A DNA stretch of 64,000 nt from the NCBI GenBank assembly GCA_947650285.1, contig CANTFL010000167.1, positions 62,001 through 126,000 on the forward strand, in the 5' to 3' direction. Positions 44,600 through 54,623 of this stretch are shown here, one piece after another (position 1 is the stretch's first letter; the number at the start of each line of letters is the position of its first letter). Position numbers and translations under genes: made by a program. The notes below the pieces were generated by a model. The model was not told the DNA's origin and ran no database searches. It saw only the letters and a list, made by a program, of their open reading frames with translations. The stretch is from Hyaloperonospora brassicae. Its lineage: Eukaryota > Oomycota > Peronosporomycetes > Peronosporales > Peronosporaceae.

Positions 44600-47500
44600 T
44601 TAAGGTTCGTCCGACTTGCCTTCGTGAGACTGCATTGCTTCAAAACGGTTTCGACTCACTCGGTTCCGTTCAAACTCTTGCAAGATCGCCCCACAACTCA
44701 GATCGGCCTCATCCACCCAACTTAAATCGGGATGTCCCTTCCACTTCACCAGAAACTGTCGGTGTACTCGCCCATAACGGGTTTTCCTACCAGATCGCAC
44801 GTCCAATATTTCTTCTACTTCGTATTCTCCCTCTTCGAGATCGCTCTCCCAACTGTCTTCTGGCAGCAAAGCTTCATCAAAGTCCAAACGATCTGCTTCG
44901 TCTATCGTAAGCTGATCCTTCGGCCGTTCAGGGAACGTTTTTACCTTCTTCAGCTTCGATAAATGTACAATCGGAAATAGCCGATACGGGGTCCCAGCGA
45001 TCTCCAGTTTCACAGCGTGCTCTCCACATATGTCTGCAACTCGGAATGGCCCATGCCACATGTGCGCTAGCTTCTTCGCATATCCTTCTTTAACTCGATC
45101 CAGGTATAGCCAAACTTGCGTTCCCACTTCGATCTCGTGTGGTTCTACGTCTTCGTTATGGCGATCTGCCCTCTCGTGGATCGCAAGTCGTAGTTGATCA
45201 TTCACCGCTGATCGAGCTCGCTGATATTGTCTTTGAATACTATATCTCCACCGCTTTGGATCGCGATCTCTCGTCCTCGTGTTTCCCACTGATAACGTAG
45301 CTTCCAACGTTGATCGCGGGTCCCATCCATGAATCAGATAGAATGGGGTGTCCCCTCGAACTCGATCTTGAGCGGTGTTGATGGCAAATGTGAGCCGCTC
45401 AGCATACTCATCCCAGTCTCGTTGGTCAACTTCAGCCACGTACATCTTGAGCGAATGCGTCAAGGTTTGCACCATTCGCTCGGCTGTTCCATTTGCTTGT
45501 GGCCTGTAAGCCATGGTAGCACGCTGTTTTTGTCCTACGATCCGGCTGAAGGCTCGAAAGAAGTCGGACATAAATCCCGGTTCTCGATCGTGCCTGATAG
45601 CCTCGCTAGCCCCGAAGCGTCGAAACACACATTCTTCATAATTTTCCGCTATTGTTTGTGCCGTCCGTGAAGAGCTAGCCTTTGCAATTACATATCCTGA
45701 GAAGAGGTCCACCCAAATGAGCAGTTCGGTGTTCCCTTTGATGGACTTGGGCAACGACGGTATATGATCCATTGCAATGATCTGGAATGGATAGGATGCG
45801 TGTAGATTCCCCGGGGATCTCCCATGAATCATCGGGCTTCCTTTTCCGGTTTCACAGTCGATACATTCGCCCACATATCGTTGAACGCTCCGGTACAGTC
45901 CTCTCCAATGGAATCGCGATCTAATCTTCTGATAGGTTCGGCCGATACCCTGGTGGCCTCCTTCTAGACTCGTATGATAGTGGTGCAAGAAGTCTTGTTG
46001 CAACGTCTCAGGGATCACCAACCGCATCAAACCATCACGATCTTCTGACTTTCTTTTCGCCGAGGGGCAGAAAAATAGCAGATCGTTCTCATCGATCTCG
46101 TACTCCGGCGCTAGCTTTGCGCATACCTTCACTGCTCCCGCGTCCAAGTTTGACACATCGCCATTTAGATACTTCTTGAGATTAACAATCCAACGCTCTT
46201 CATCTTGAGCTTGGACAATCCGTTGAATCCTAATTCGCTGCACTATCTCTTCCTGTATCACTTCAGGTTCATGACGTATCCTCTCGGCCGATCTCGTGAT
46301 TGCAGTTACCCGAGCCAGCTGACCATCTTGCTTGGGCTTCAACAATTCGTCGAGACGGTTCAGTGTCATCAGATCTTGCCGATCTTCTTCAGCTACAATT
46401 GTTCTTCCTTTTTCGTTCTGCAACGCTGTGCTGGCTAGTCGATCTGCGCTCTGATTCCACTCTCGCTTCATATGTAGAAACTCGTGACTAGGCCATGACC
46501 GCAGCTTCTCCAACGCTTTGTGTCTCAGAAGCTGAAGGCCCGGTGCCTTGCAGTCGATCTCACCGCGCATCTGTCGAATCACCAAATTAGAATCTCCACA
46601 CAGAATTACTCGCCCCCTTTCCAGATCGGCGAGTAACTCAAAGCACAATAGCAAGCCATTATACTCCGCTTCATTCACAGTCAAATCGTGAGCATATCTA
46701 GATTCTGCCGCCACAATCGTCCACTCGGGTAACTTCCATACCACAGCACTGTACGACCCTCCTTTCTTTTTGATCCTAGCCGATCCGTCGAAACTGGCCA
46801 CCAACAACTCTTCATCCGTTTCCACCGTTGGAGGAGGCATCGATACTTTGAGTCGGCAGTCTTTTCGAGGGGAAATCGCGATCAGCATCTCTTCTACCTC
46901 TTCTCTCGGAGTGATACTTGCTGCTAGCATACCCAGAATCTCTTCTTCTCCTTTTTCGCACCTCTTCACCTCCATAGTCCAGTTCGACAACAAAGCATCC
47001 CACCGTCCTAATCTCCCGTTGAGTCCTCGAGATTGCATCAACCACGCTAACGTAGAATGTCGAGTCAGCACAGTGATCTCTCGCGAAGCAAGCGTAGTGT
47101 AGCATACATCCAAAACACGAAGTAGCGCCAGCACTTCCTTTTCCACCGTTCCATAGTTAAGCTCGTTGGGCTTCAAGGTGAGGCTAGTAAACGTAACCGG
47201 ATGGTATACGCCCTCGTACTCCTGTATCAGGGCCGCTGAAACAGCCCACTTGCTAGCGTAGACTACGATCACAGGGGGACGATCTGGGTCGAAATGTTTG
47301 AGCATAGGAGCGGTAGCTATCTTAGCCTTTATCATAGTGAAAGCAACCTTGGCTTCCTTCCATCGATCTTCGTTCAACCATTCTTCTCCTGCTGCGAGCT
47401 GAGATCGGCCGATCTCGAAGAAATCCGATTCTCTTAACTCATATAACACCGCGGCGTACACCGCGAAATCTTCAATGAAGCGGCGGTAATAGTTCAAACT

Positions 47501-50050
47501 CCCGAGAAAATATTGCATAGCTCGTAGCGTGCTAAGGAACGGGATGTTGACCAACGACTCTAAGTTCTTGGGCTGAGCCTCCAAACCATCAATCGACACT
47601 CGGTGTCCCAAATAGTCGACCTTACGGCACCCCCAAAAACTTTTCGTGAGACTGATAGACAAATTCCACTTATCACATGCTTCCAGCAATCGCTCTACTT
47701 TTGCGTATAGAGACTCCCATGAAGTGGCTGGTATGAGGATGTCATCAATGTAAGATCGGCGTCCCAGTATAGAAGGTCGTCGATCTGTCTCCGGTTCACC
47801 ATCTTTGAACACGTCGATCTGGCCATCAGCGGATGATCTCTGGCCAATCTTGAGGTATCCATACAGCGCGTTGTCGACCAGACGTTGATAGATTTGGGGC
47901 GCGTCCTTAAGCCCAAAAGGCATTCGCAGCCACTCGAAAAGACCAAACGGTGTGACAAACGCTGAGATCAGTTTGGCTCGCTCAGTCATCTCAACCACCC
48001 AGAATCCACTAGCCATATCCAGCGAACAGTACCATAAAGCTTTATCTAGGTCTTCTAATAGATCAATGATCAACGGCATGGGATAAATTATCAGACGTGT
48101 CAGCTGATTCACTCTTCGATAATCAATGCAAAGGCGAATATCCACTCCGTTCTTCTTGATGATCACCACTATCGGAGACGCCCACGGTGACGTGGATGGC
48201 TGGACGATCTTGGCCGCTAGTAGTCCTTTGATGAGGTCCGATAACTTCTCCCGATATTTAGGTGCGACCGGACGTACTCTTTGCGCTATCGGTGCTGCCC
48301 CACCGACATCAATATCACAGATCGCCTCTCGTGCTGCTGGTGGTAGAGCATTACCTCTACCCATGAGGATGTGACGACTCTTCCAGATCAGCGATCTGAG
48401 CCGCTGTTGATCAGTGGTGAGAGGCATATCGGGATCGCCGATCTGAATGTCCTCAATCGTAACTTCTTCTGTAGTCGCCGACATTTCTGGTAGTACCGCC
48501 ATGTGTTGCTCGATATCTTCAGCAAACAAATCTCCGCTCTCGTGGTAGTAAACTGGTGTTCCCGCGATCTCGGCATCTTCAGTCTTTAACATTGCTTCTT
48601 CCTTGGGCTCGTTCATCTCTCCCGGCTGCTCCGACCTCAGCAGTTTACCGGTCGTATCGGCTTCCGATAGAGACGACATGTCACGTAGCCATTCTTGATC
48701 GATATCGCGATCTCCCTTCGTTGCATGTTGGGTTCCGATCTCCTGGTCGTTTTCCATCCACAATAGCTCAGCTCTGTTGACTGTTTCTTCTTTGGCAACC
48801 ACAACATCTGCCTTTTGCGATTCGCCATTGTTAGTTTGGTGCGTTACCGTGGAGATCGCTGGAGATAGGTTCTTCAACGTACCAGACGGTCGTTTAACGA
48901 AACGTTTGGGGGTGGCATACGTAGGGCGATCTACCAGTGGGCCGGTATGTTCTTTTGAGAATTCCTTCACTCGATCCGTCGTAGCCTCATACGCCAGAGT
49001 TTGCCACTCCTTGTACTTCCCCGATCCGACCGTCACGAAACCTTGAGTTCGTGGTACCATATCGCCTTCGGTCCACAAGCCCAATATAGTGTGGGTGGGC
49101 AATATGATCTCATGGTCGCCAATGTTGGTCATCTGCAGGTACTTCCTACTACCAAACCCCGAGATCACTGTAGGTACCCAGTCTGGTCCTCTGGCGACCC
49201 ACAACTTCATCTTAGCCCCTCCGATCCCGATCTTCACTTCCCTTGACTCTCCGAACGGGATCACCACATGTTGGTCCTTCGCCGTTATATGTTGTATCTT
49301 CGATCCGTACGCGGGGCGACGTCCTGCGAGGTGAATGCGGATTTCTTCTGGTAGACATAGCGCACCATCCGCTAGATCGAGCCGCACTCCGGCAGGAACC
49401 ATAAAGTCCATGCCCAGAATCGCTTCTTGCCCTGCCAGATCGCCTACCCACACATTGAAATAGTACACTAACGACCCCGCGAGGGTTACTTTGATCTTGG
49501 TGCGTTCTATTGTCATGTACGGAGCTTCTCCGATCCCGATACATTCTTGTCGTTGACTCTCGTCAATATTGCAACCGACCTCACGAGCAAAGGTGGTGTC
49601 AATGATCGACACTTCAGCACCAGAATCAAATAGCAGAGTGGCTTTTACATTGTTGATCTTGCCAACAGCTTTCGCTTGTTTGAACCACTTCCCGGGCGAG
49701 TAGTGTTTCCAGTATCCGCGAGATTCACCGTAAGCGAGCTCGATCTCCATAGTTGGTTCAGATCGCGAGTATTCATCGATCCGCTTCAGATGGGACACGG
49801 AAGCAAGACGTTTTGACTTCGAACGAGATATATTTGTTTCCATATCTGTATCCTGCTTACTCTCGCGATCCGTCTTCTTTCTTTCCACGTATGCAATAAT
49901 GCAGAGCCCAGAACGCTCGGCTCGTACCAGATTCAAACCTGGCGAGCGTCCTAGTTTAACATCTTCTCGGCCTTTTCTGGCAGCATCCCCGCATGCTTGT
50001 TCGGGACATACCACTGGCGGATCATGTTGTAGAACTCCTCCATGGGACAC
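44600..50050 (-). CDS. pol: Pol of copy D: protease, RT, two RNase H domains, integrase, chromodomain
   Basis: 1816 codons without a stop. The protease has DSGA at about 142-145 and ILGMDFM. RT is at about 590-800 (LDMASGF, LRMPFGLKDAP, SYIDDIL with YIDD at 47740-47751). The first RNase H (about 925-1045) has lost catalytic residues: VVYASKW where the first Asp belongs and LTRHSTLAW where another belongs. The second, archaeal-type RNase H (about 1080-1210) keeps D in ASFDGSAR, E in VNEAEYNGL, D in CGDSNLVIRQM and D in NQSADRLAS. Integrase (about 1330-1570) has H2C2 (GGHQGIGR ... CIDCETG) and D, D, E in AMDHIPSL, RHDREPGF and NGTAERMV. The chromodomain is at about 1730-1795 (RQFLVKWKGHPDLSW). 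All enzymes except the first RNase H look functional. Confidence 0.93.
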   Translation of the reverse strand: MSHGGVLQHDPPVVCPEQACGDAARKGREDVKLGRSPGLNLVRAERSGLCIIAYVERKKTDRESKQDTDMETNISRSKSKRLASVSHLKRIDEYSRSEPTMEIELAYGESRGYWKHYSPGKWFKQAKAVGKINNVKATLLFDSGAEVSIIDTTFAREVGCNIDESQRQECIGIGEAPYMTIERTKIKVTLAGSLVYYFNVWVGDLAGQEAILGMDFMVPAGVRLDLADGALCLPEEIRIHLAGRRPAYGSKIQHITAKDQHVVIPFGESREVKIGIGGAKMKLWVARGPDWVPTVISGFGSRKYLQMTNIGDHEIILPTHTILGLWTEGDMVPRTQGFVTVGSGKYKEWQTLAYEATTDRVKEFSKEHTGPLVDRPTYATPKRFVKRPSGTLKNLSPAISTVTHQTNNGESQKADVVVAKEETVNRAELLWMENDQEIGTQHATKGDRDIDQEWLRDMSSLSEADTTGKLLRSEQPGEMNEPKEEAMLKTEDAEIAGTPVYYHESGDLFAEDIEQHMAVLPEMSATTEEVTIEDIQIGDPDMPLTTDQQRLRSLIWKSRHILMGRGNALPPAAREAICDIDVGGAAPIAQRVRPVAPKYREKLSDLIKGLLAAKIVQPSTSPWASPIVVIIKKNGVDIRLCIDYRRVNQLTRLIIYPMPLIIDLLEDLDKALWYCSLDMASGFWVVEMTERAKLISAFVTPFGLFEWLRMPFGLKDAPQIYQRLVDNALYGYLKIGQRSSADGQIDVFKDGEPETDRRPSILGRRSYIDDILIPATSWESLYAKVERLLEACDKWNLSISLTKSFWGCRKVDYLGHRVSIDGLEAQPKNLESLVNIPFLSTLRAMQYFLGSLNYYRRFIEDFAVYAAVLYELRESDFFEIGRSQLAAGEEWLNEDRWKEAKVAFTMIKAKIATAPMLKHFDPDRPPVIVVYASKWAVSAALIQEYEGVYHPVTFTSLTLKPNELNYGTVEKEVLALLRVLDVCYTTLASREITVLTRHSTLAWLMQSRGLNGRLGRWDALLSNWTMEVKRCEKGEEEILGMLAASITPREEVEEMLIAISPRKDCRLKVSMPPPTVETDEELLVASFDGSARIKKKGGSYSAVVWKLPEWTIVAAESRYAHDLTVNEAEYNGLLLCFELLADLERGRVILCGDSNLVIRQMRGEIDCKAPGLQLLRHKALEKLRSWPSHEFLHMKREWNQSADRLASTALQNEKGRTIVAEEDRQDLMTLNRLDELLKPKQDGQLARVTAITRSAERIRHEPEVIQEEIVQRIRIQRIVQAQDEERWIVNLKKYLNGDVSNLDAGAVKVCAKLAPEYEIDENDLLFFCPSAKRKSEDRDGLMRLVIPETLQQDFLHHYHTSLEGGHQGIGRTYQKIRSRFHWRGLYRSVQRYVGECIDCETGKGSPMIHGRSPGNLHASYPFQIIAMDHIPSLPKSIKGNTELLIWVDLFSGYVIAKASSSRTAQTIAENYEECVFRRFGASEAIRHDREPGFMSDFFRAFSRIVGQKQRATMAYRPQANGTAERMVQTLTHSLKMYVAEVDQRDWDEYAERLTFAINTAQDRVRGDTPFYLIHGWDPRSTLEATLSVGNTRTRDRDPKRWRYSIQRQYQRARSAVNDQLRLAIHERADRHNEDVEPHEIEVGTQVWLYLDRVKEGYAKKLAHMWHGPFRVADICGEHAVKLEIAGTPYRLFPIVHLSKLKKVKTFPERPKDQLTIDEADRLDFDEALLPEDSWESDLEEGEYEVEEILDVRSGRKTRYGRVHRQFLVKWKGHPDLSWVDEADLSCGAILQEFERNRVSRNRFEAMQSHEGKSDEP

Positions 50051-50430
50051 TTCCCCGGGTCGTGCATCTCACCGCAGGCACGGCACACGAAGAAACAGTT
50101 GTCAGAGGGGTGTCCTTTACGCCCACATTTCTGGCAAGTGAGCCGTTTCCAGCAACCGAGATCTCCATGCTTGGTTGATCCGCAATGAGTACACGGCTTC
50201 GATGGCAAATTGCGATATTGATAGTCTCGACGATTGCTCGGGTCGACCGATCTCGCGTTTGCTGTAACGTCATTAGGAGACGAACGCCGATCCGTAGTGG
50301 CAGCTACATGGACTGATCTCAATCGATCTTCCAAATCCGATCCGTAAGTGTCCGATCCTGACTCGCTGCTGACATCCTTGGTACGGATCATCCGATCCGT
50401 AAGTGTCCGATCCTGACTCGCTGCTGACAT
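49951..50430 (-). CDS. Gag nucleocapsid region of copy D, three zinc knuckles
   Basis: The C-terminal part of Gag in the frame that follows the duplication. It has three knuckles in a row: CTHCGSTKHGDLGC and CQKCGRKGHPSDNC (both CX2CX4HX4C), then CRACGEMHDPGKC (CX2CX3HX4C). These bind element RNA. The ORF start is formal, because the true protein begins at 52483. It overlaps the pol ORF by 100 bp in another frame, so pol would be made by frameshifting or from an internal start. Confidence 0.85.
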   Translation of the reverse strand: MSAASQDRTLTDRMIRTKDVSSESGSDTYGSDLEDRLRSVHVAATTDRRSSPNDVTANARSVDPSNRRDYQYRNLPSKPCTHCGSTKHGDLGCWKRLTCQKCGRKGHPSDNCFFVCRACGEMHDPGKCPMEEFYNMIRQWYVPNKHAGMLPEKAEKMLN

Positions 50431-52483
50431 CCTCGGTACGGATCATCCTCACTGCTCGTGCAGGCTTAGACAGCGCTGGACCCTGAGTTCCCTTCTGTCT
50501 GAACTTGGACGATCCCATCATCACTTTCCCTTGACGCGATCTCCCTTGTTGATATCCATGCAGTGTCTTTTGCATGGCCTCCGTGTCTTCTACATTCAGC
50601 AGTAGCAATTGATTGGACAGATCGGGGTCGTCCAAAGTGTCAATGAAATGGTTGACATGTTCCTTGCGCGCAGCTGGCGATCCAGTCATCACTGGTATCT
50701 TCGCTTCCATTCCCATCACATTAAGCCGATACAGGTACTGCAAAGGATCTTCCTCCGATCGCTTCTTTGCGTGGTAATACTGTCGGCTCGCGGACATCCC
50801 GTGTCCCGCATATTCCACAAGAAAGCTGTTCATCAACTCCTTCCAATTGAATCTCGTCGATCTACTCAGCTGTCGGTACCAATAACGGGCGGGGCCCACC
50901 ATGAGATCACCGAAAACCAGACATCTCTCTTCGTCCGGTGCTTGATCCCGGAGGAACGCTGACTTCAATATACCGATCCAGGTTCGTGCTTTGTCTACTT
51001 CCCGATCCTTCCCTGAGAATTCTTTCAGTTCAGAAATCGATGAGATTCTGATCCTCTGCGTGATGTTTCCCCCTCCGGCAGTCACACCGGTCGAGGCTAC
51101 GTGAGGGCGCCGTGGTTCGGGCATCCATAAATCGTCCGGGTCGTATTCCGCCTCTTGAAGGATCTGCTGGTAAGTGTCCGACTTCACCGATTCCATCTCC
51201 ACATCCGGCATGTCATGGCTTTCGAGCGAGGGATGGAAAAAGGCACGGCGATCTGGGTAGTGGATCGGCTGTCTATTCATTCGCTGAGCTGTACGTTGAT
51301 CCGCCTCGTACTTCCTCATGGCTGCATTGAAGTGCCGACTTAGATCGCCCTCTTCTTGATCATTCAGCCTAGTACGGGTACCGGCCGATCTCTGTGGCAT
51401 GTCGCTCTTGGCTTGTCCTTTAAAGGCGTCGATCTTGGCTTGGCCGATCTTGTCCTTTAAAAACATACCGCCAGACGGTCCTAACGACATTCGACGAATG
51501 CTGATGGATCCATCTGACTCGCTCTCGGAGTCGTCCGAGGCGTAGCGGGGCGATCCCACGGCGTGTTCCTGAAGCGAATCAAAAGGTGTCTCGATCTTGT
51601 CTTCAGGAGCGTTGGCTTTGCCCACCAGCATTATCATGATCTCCACAAACTCGTTCGCCGCGTTCTTCAACTGTTCCAAGCTGCAACTCAGCAGTTCATC
51701 TACATCAAAAGCGTTAGGGCAGACACCCATGTCATCCAACATCTGCAAAATCAAATTGATCTCGTCAACTTTGTTGGTCCCCGGAGGTGGGACCGAGATC
51801 GGCTTGTCCAGAGGACCGATCAACTTGGGCCTTAATATCTTGAACACTGGATCCGTCTTGAGTAGCGTTTTCAAATGGCCATAATAATACTGCCACTTTG
51901 CACGGTCCCGCGCTTCGCTGTTCGTCTCCTTCTCCCTGGACGCGATCTTCCCTGGGTTGTATTCCGTCTTTGGCCTCGCGATCTTACCTGGTGCTTCATC
52001 GCATTCCTCCTTGACTCCGGTCTTCGGTTGCACTGTGTGGCCGATCTGTCGCTCTTTGACATCTGATCCCACCGATCTCATCTTGGATCGTTCCAATGCG
52101 GTCGATCTCGCGGTCGAGTGTCTCGGCTTGAGGTCGGGCGATCTCTCGACGAAAGAATAGGGTTTGGCCTTCGCCGATGTGGTTTTCACCATTGGATTTT
52201 CATCCAGCAGATCGCTCTTTGCAGAGCGATCTGCGGTGGCCCCCGAAAGGGCCCTAGGAGGTGTTTGAGGTTTATCTTCCAGATCGATCTCTCGATCTTC
52301 CTCTTTCATTTTCATTTCATCAGGGCCCCTCCCAAAACTCTGATGATCTGAGGATCTCGTGCTTCTGCGTCGATCCCTCTGTCGCTGACACTTCAATTCA
52401 GGTTCTTGCTTGATCTTGACATCTTCGCCAGTGGACTCACGGTGAAATCCAGAGGCCTCAGAAGATCCGGGCACGCGCACCAT
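50273..52483 (-). CDS. gag: Gag of copy D (matrix-capsid part, frameshifted before the zinc knuckles)
   Basis: 736 codons. The first 300 residues are charged and low in complexity (MVRVPGSSEASGFHRES start, Lys/Glu/Asp/Arg-rich). A helical domain follows (VFKILRPKLIGPL, about 225-300), then RRMSLGPSG. The capsid-like retrotransposon gag domain is at about 480-650 (KARTWIGILKSAF, ARYWYRQLS, EYAGHG, HVNHFIDTLDD). The reading leaves frame in the 55-bp tandem duplication at 50338-50447; without it, gag runs straight into the zinc-knuckle ORF at 49951-50430. As it stands, the last 35 or so residues are out of frame, so particles would lack the RNA-binding tail unless rescued in trans. Confidence 0.88.
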   Translation of the reverse strand: MVRVPGSSEASGFHRESTGEDVKIKQEPELKCQRQRDRRRSTRSSDHQSFGRGPDEMKMKEEDREIDLEDKPQTPPRALSGATADRSAKSDLLDENPMVKTTSAKAKPYSFVERSPDLKPRHSTARSTALERSKMRSVGSDVKERQIGHTVQPKTGVKEECDEAPGKIARPKTEYNPGKIASREKETNSEARDRAKWQYYYGHLKTLLKTDPVFKILRPKLIGPLDKPISVPPPGTNKVDEINLILQMLDDMGVCPNAFDVDELLSCSLEQLKNAANEFVEIMIMLVGKANAPEDKIETPFDSLQEHAVGSPRYASDDSESESDGSISIRRMSLGPSGGMFLKDKIGQAKIDAFKGQAKSDMPQRSAGTRTRLNDQEEGDLSRHFNAAMRKYEADQRTAQRMNRQPIHYPDRRAFFHPSLESHDMPDVEMESVKSDTYQQILQEAEYDPDDLWMPEPRRPHVASTGVTAGGGNITQRIRISSISELKEFSGKDREVDKARTWIGILKSAFLRDQAPDEERCLVFGDLMVGPARYWYRQLSRSTRFNWKELMNSFLVEYAGHGMSASRQYYHAKKRSEEDPLQYLYRLNVMGMEAKIPVMTGSPAARKEHVNHFIDTLDDPDLSNQLLLLNVEDTEAMQKTLHGYQQGRSRQGKVMMGSSKFRQKGTQGPALSKPARAVRMIRTEDVSSESGSDTYGSDDPYQGCQQRVRIGHLRIGFGRSIEISPCSCHYGSAFVS
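50338..50447. repeat. 55-bp tandem duplication in gag
   Basis: Two adjacent 55-bp units (50338-50392 and 50393-50447) differ at one base. Since 55 is not a multiple of three, the second copy shifts the frame between capsid and nucleocapsid. Confidence 0.9.
52465..52482 (-). other. Candidate primer-binding site overlapping the gag start codon
   Basis: Directly inside the 5' LTR the minus strand reads ATGGTGCGCGTGCCCGGA. A primer site starting TGG would use the TG of the gag ATG. Copy C has the same sequence with one change at its LTR edge (33096-33113). The position and the TGG fit a primer site; the tRNA is not identified. Confidence 0.5.
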
Positions 52484-54346
52484 TGTGGTGAAGTCGATCT
52501 CACAAAATTACTTTAGTGAGTGTCAATCTTCCACTTGCCCAGACTTGCCGACTCACGGAGGGGGTACTCCTATCCGTGCCTTGCTGTATAACCTTGTGCT
52601 CACCTTGTGTACCCGTCGGTTGGGCTGGCTTGAGCTCTTCGTAATGGCCTTGGGAGATGTCGATCTCGCTGAGGGTTTGGGGTTGAGAGTTCGCTTCCGG
52701 TGCGGAAATCTTCACACCACGAACGGGGTTCTGCGATCTTGATCTTGAGTCGCGGCAGTCACTCTTGGGCGATGTCGCGATCTCGATCTTGAATCACACC
52801 GATCTCGATTTGTCTTCGGGATCGGGGTCTTCGCTGTGCGGAAATCTTCACTCAGCAAATAGTTGTCTTGCGTCGATCTTGCGTTGGGATCGGTCCGATC
52901 TAGTCTCGGGATCGGCCGATCTTGCCAGAAGTGCGCAATATGGGTGGATCGGTTGCTTGTTCCGCCAAAACGAAACGTGCCGATCTGCCCTGTAGATCGC
53001 TTCGGTCTTGCTTGGTCTTGTCTTGAACTCCTTGTCCAGATCTTCTGACCACTTGAGCTGCCTCGCGATCTTGTAACCAATTTCCTTTTCCTTTTCCTGA
53101 TGTTGCTGCTACCCTAGCAGTTGAGTTGAGTGTGAGTACTTGATCGATCCGGGCCAAATATCCCGAGATCGCTCTTCTCGATCTTGGCCAACAATCCAAG
53201 ATCGGTCTTCTGTGTCCTTGTAACACGCGCGCCTTGACCCGCCGGGGAAGCCAAATCAATCTTGCCCGGAGAAGAGGGGAGGGGAACGTGCGTCGTGAGC
53301 AGAAGAAGTAGAGTTCAAGTCTGTTTATTAACCAACCAAATTAATATCCGACCTATCATTAAGCCTATTCCCAACCGTAGGTCACTGTCCAAGTCGATAT
53401 CACCTTTAAGCTTGACCGCCCCCTTGAACACGTGTCGAAATCTCGTGACCTGTGCTCCAAAGATAGCGCCAATACTCCCGATATCGTACCTAGACACCAA
53501 AAAGGACCAAATTCCAAATACGGTACCAAATACCCAATTTTGATATCGAAAAGTCCAAAATAGTATCCAAATGCCGAATGTGTTTAAATCCATTTTGCGA
53601 CGTCCATTCGACCGGCTTCCACTGGCTCTTTCGGTCTGAACTTTTGGGACATCTCTCATAGACCTTCAACGAGCATGTACATCATCATACGATAGCTCCA
53701 TCATCGATATGTCCATAACCAGCAGGGAACATGACCGATCTGACGTCCAATTCGAGATCGAGTAGGCTCGACACAGTGCGATCCGGCCCTATATGTCGTT
53801 TCCGTTCATTGTGTGTACTCCAATACCATTCCCAAGGGTCTATCTGCTCAATGGGACCATCCATAGTTCTTACAACGGTCCCACGGACTCCCACAAACAT
53901 CCACAATTCCAGATCGGTCCATAATTAACCTAAATCAGTACTTCTTTTGGGAGCCCGGTATAGAATGTCACCGATCTAATAGACTTCAACACCGTTGTCA
54001 CAGAGTCACTTCGCATCGTCTGGTCCCAGATGCACCTTTCCCAGAGTAATTCTGCTTCAGATCAGCCGTTTAGTACAATCCAGTCCCTTGTCCCAGATCG
54101 CACCGTTACAATCATTCCTTGTCCCAGATCGCAGCATGGGAATCATCCCTTTTCACGCCCCGTCTCAGATCGTTCCATACCCGTCAGTCTGACGACAGTT
54201 GGATCGTATCGTCTTTCTCCGTCGGGATCGCCTCCCATCTCTCATTGGATCGCCAGGTCCCGTGGTCTAATTCTCCACCAGTAAGTGGCGCCTCAAATAT
54301 GTGGTCACCGATCCTCGTAGAAAATTTGATTAGTGACTTTGCCACA
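52484..54346 (-). repeat. 5' LTR of copy D
   Basis: 1863 bp, about 99.4% identical to 39650-41512. The gag ATG (52481-52483) is the first codon after the LTR. The promoter for gag-pol should lie in this LTR. Confidence 0.93.
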
Positions 54347-54623
54347 AGATCGCCGCGACTCAAGATCAAGATCACAGAACCCCGTTCGTGGTGTGAAGAT
54401 TTCCGCACCGGAAGCGAACTCTCAACCCAAACCCTCAGCGAGATCGACATCTCCCAAGGCCATTACGAAGAGCTCAAGCCAGCCCAACCGACGGGTACAC
54501 AAGGTGAGCACAAGGTTATACAGCAAGGCACGGATCGGAGTACCCCCTCCGTGAGTCGGCAAGTCTGGGCAAGTGGAAGATCGACCCTCACACAAGTAAT
54601 TTTGTGAGATCGACTTCACCACA
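54347..54623 (+). repeat. LTR split by copy D, right part
   Basis: The remaining end of the LTR that starts at 38093. It aligns with the end of the solo LTR at 14113-16027 and with the reverse complement of the first 280 bp of copy D's plus-strand LTR sequence, ending CTTCACCACA followed by AAGT. Confidence 0.8.

Larger units (their letters stand above)
39650..54346 (-). mobile_element. Chromodomain Ty3/gypsy element with dual RNase H (Chronos-like), copy D, nearly intact
   Basis: A 14.7-kb element with two 1863-bp LTRs (about 12 differences, 99.4% identical), gag, an uninterrupted 1816-codon pol frame and a 915-codon antisense ORF. A chromodomain together with an additional archaeal/plant-type RNase H is the defining architecture of the Chronos group described from oomycetes. 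The only obvious lesion is a 55-bp tandem duplication in gag (50338-50447), making it the youngest element here and recently active. It inserted into an LTR of its own family lying in opposite sense. Confidence 0.93.

Noticed and set aside
38093..54623. Reading the whole block as one element with inverted LTR ends
   Set aside because: The outer sequences are two parts of a single LTR in plus sense with matching AAGT flanks, and the inner pair are direct repeats, so a nested insertion explains the structure.
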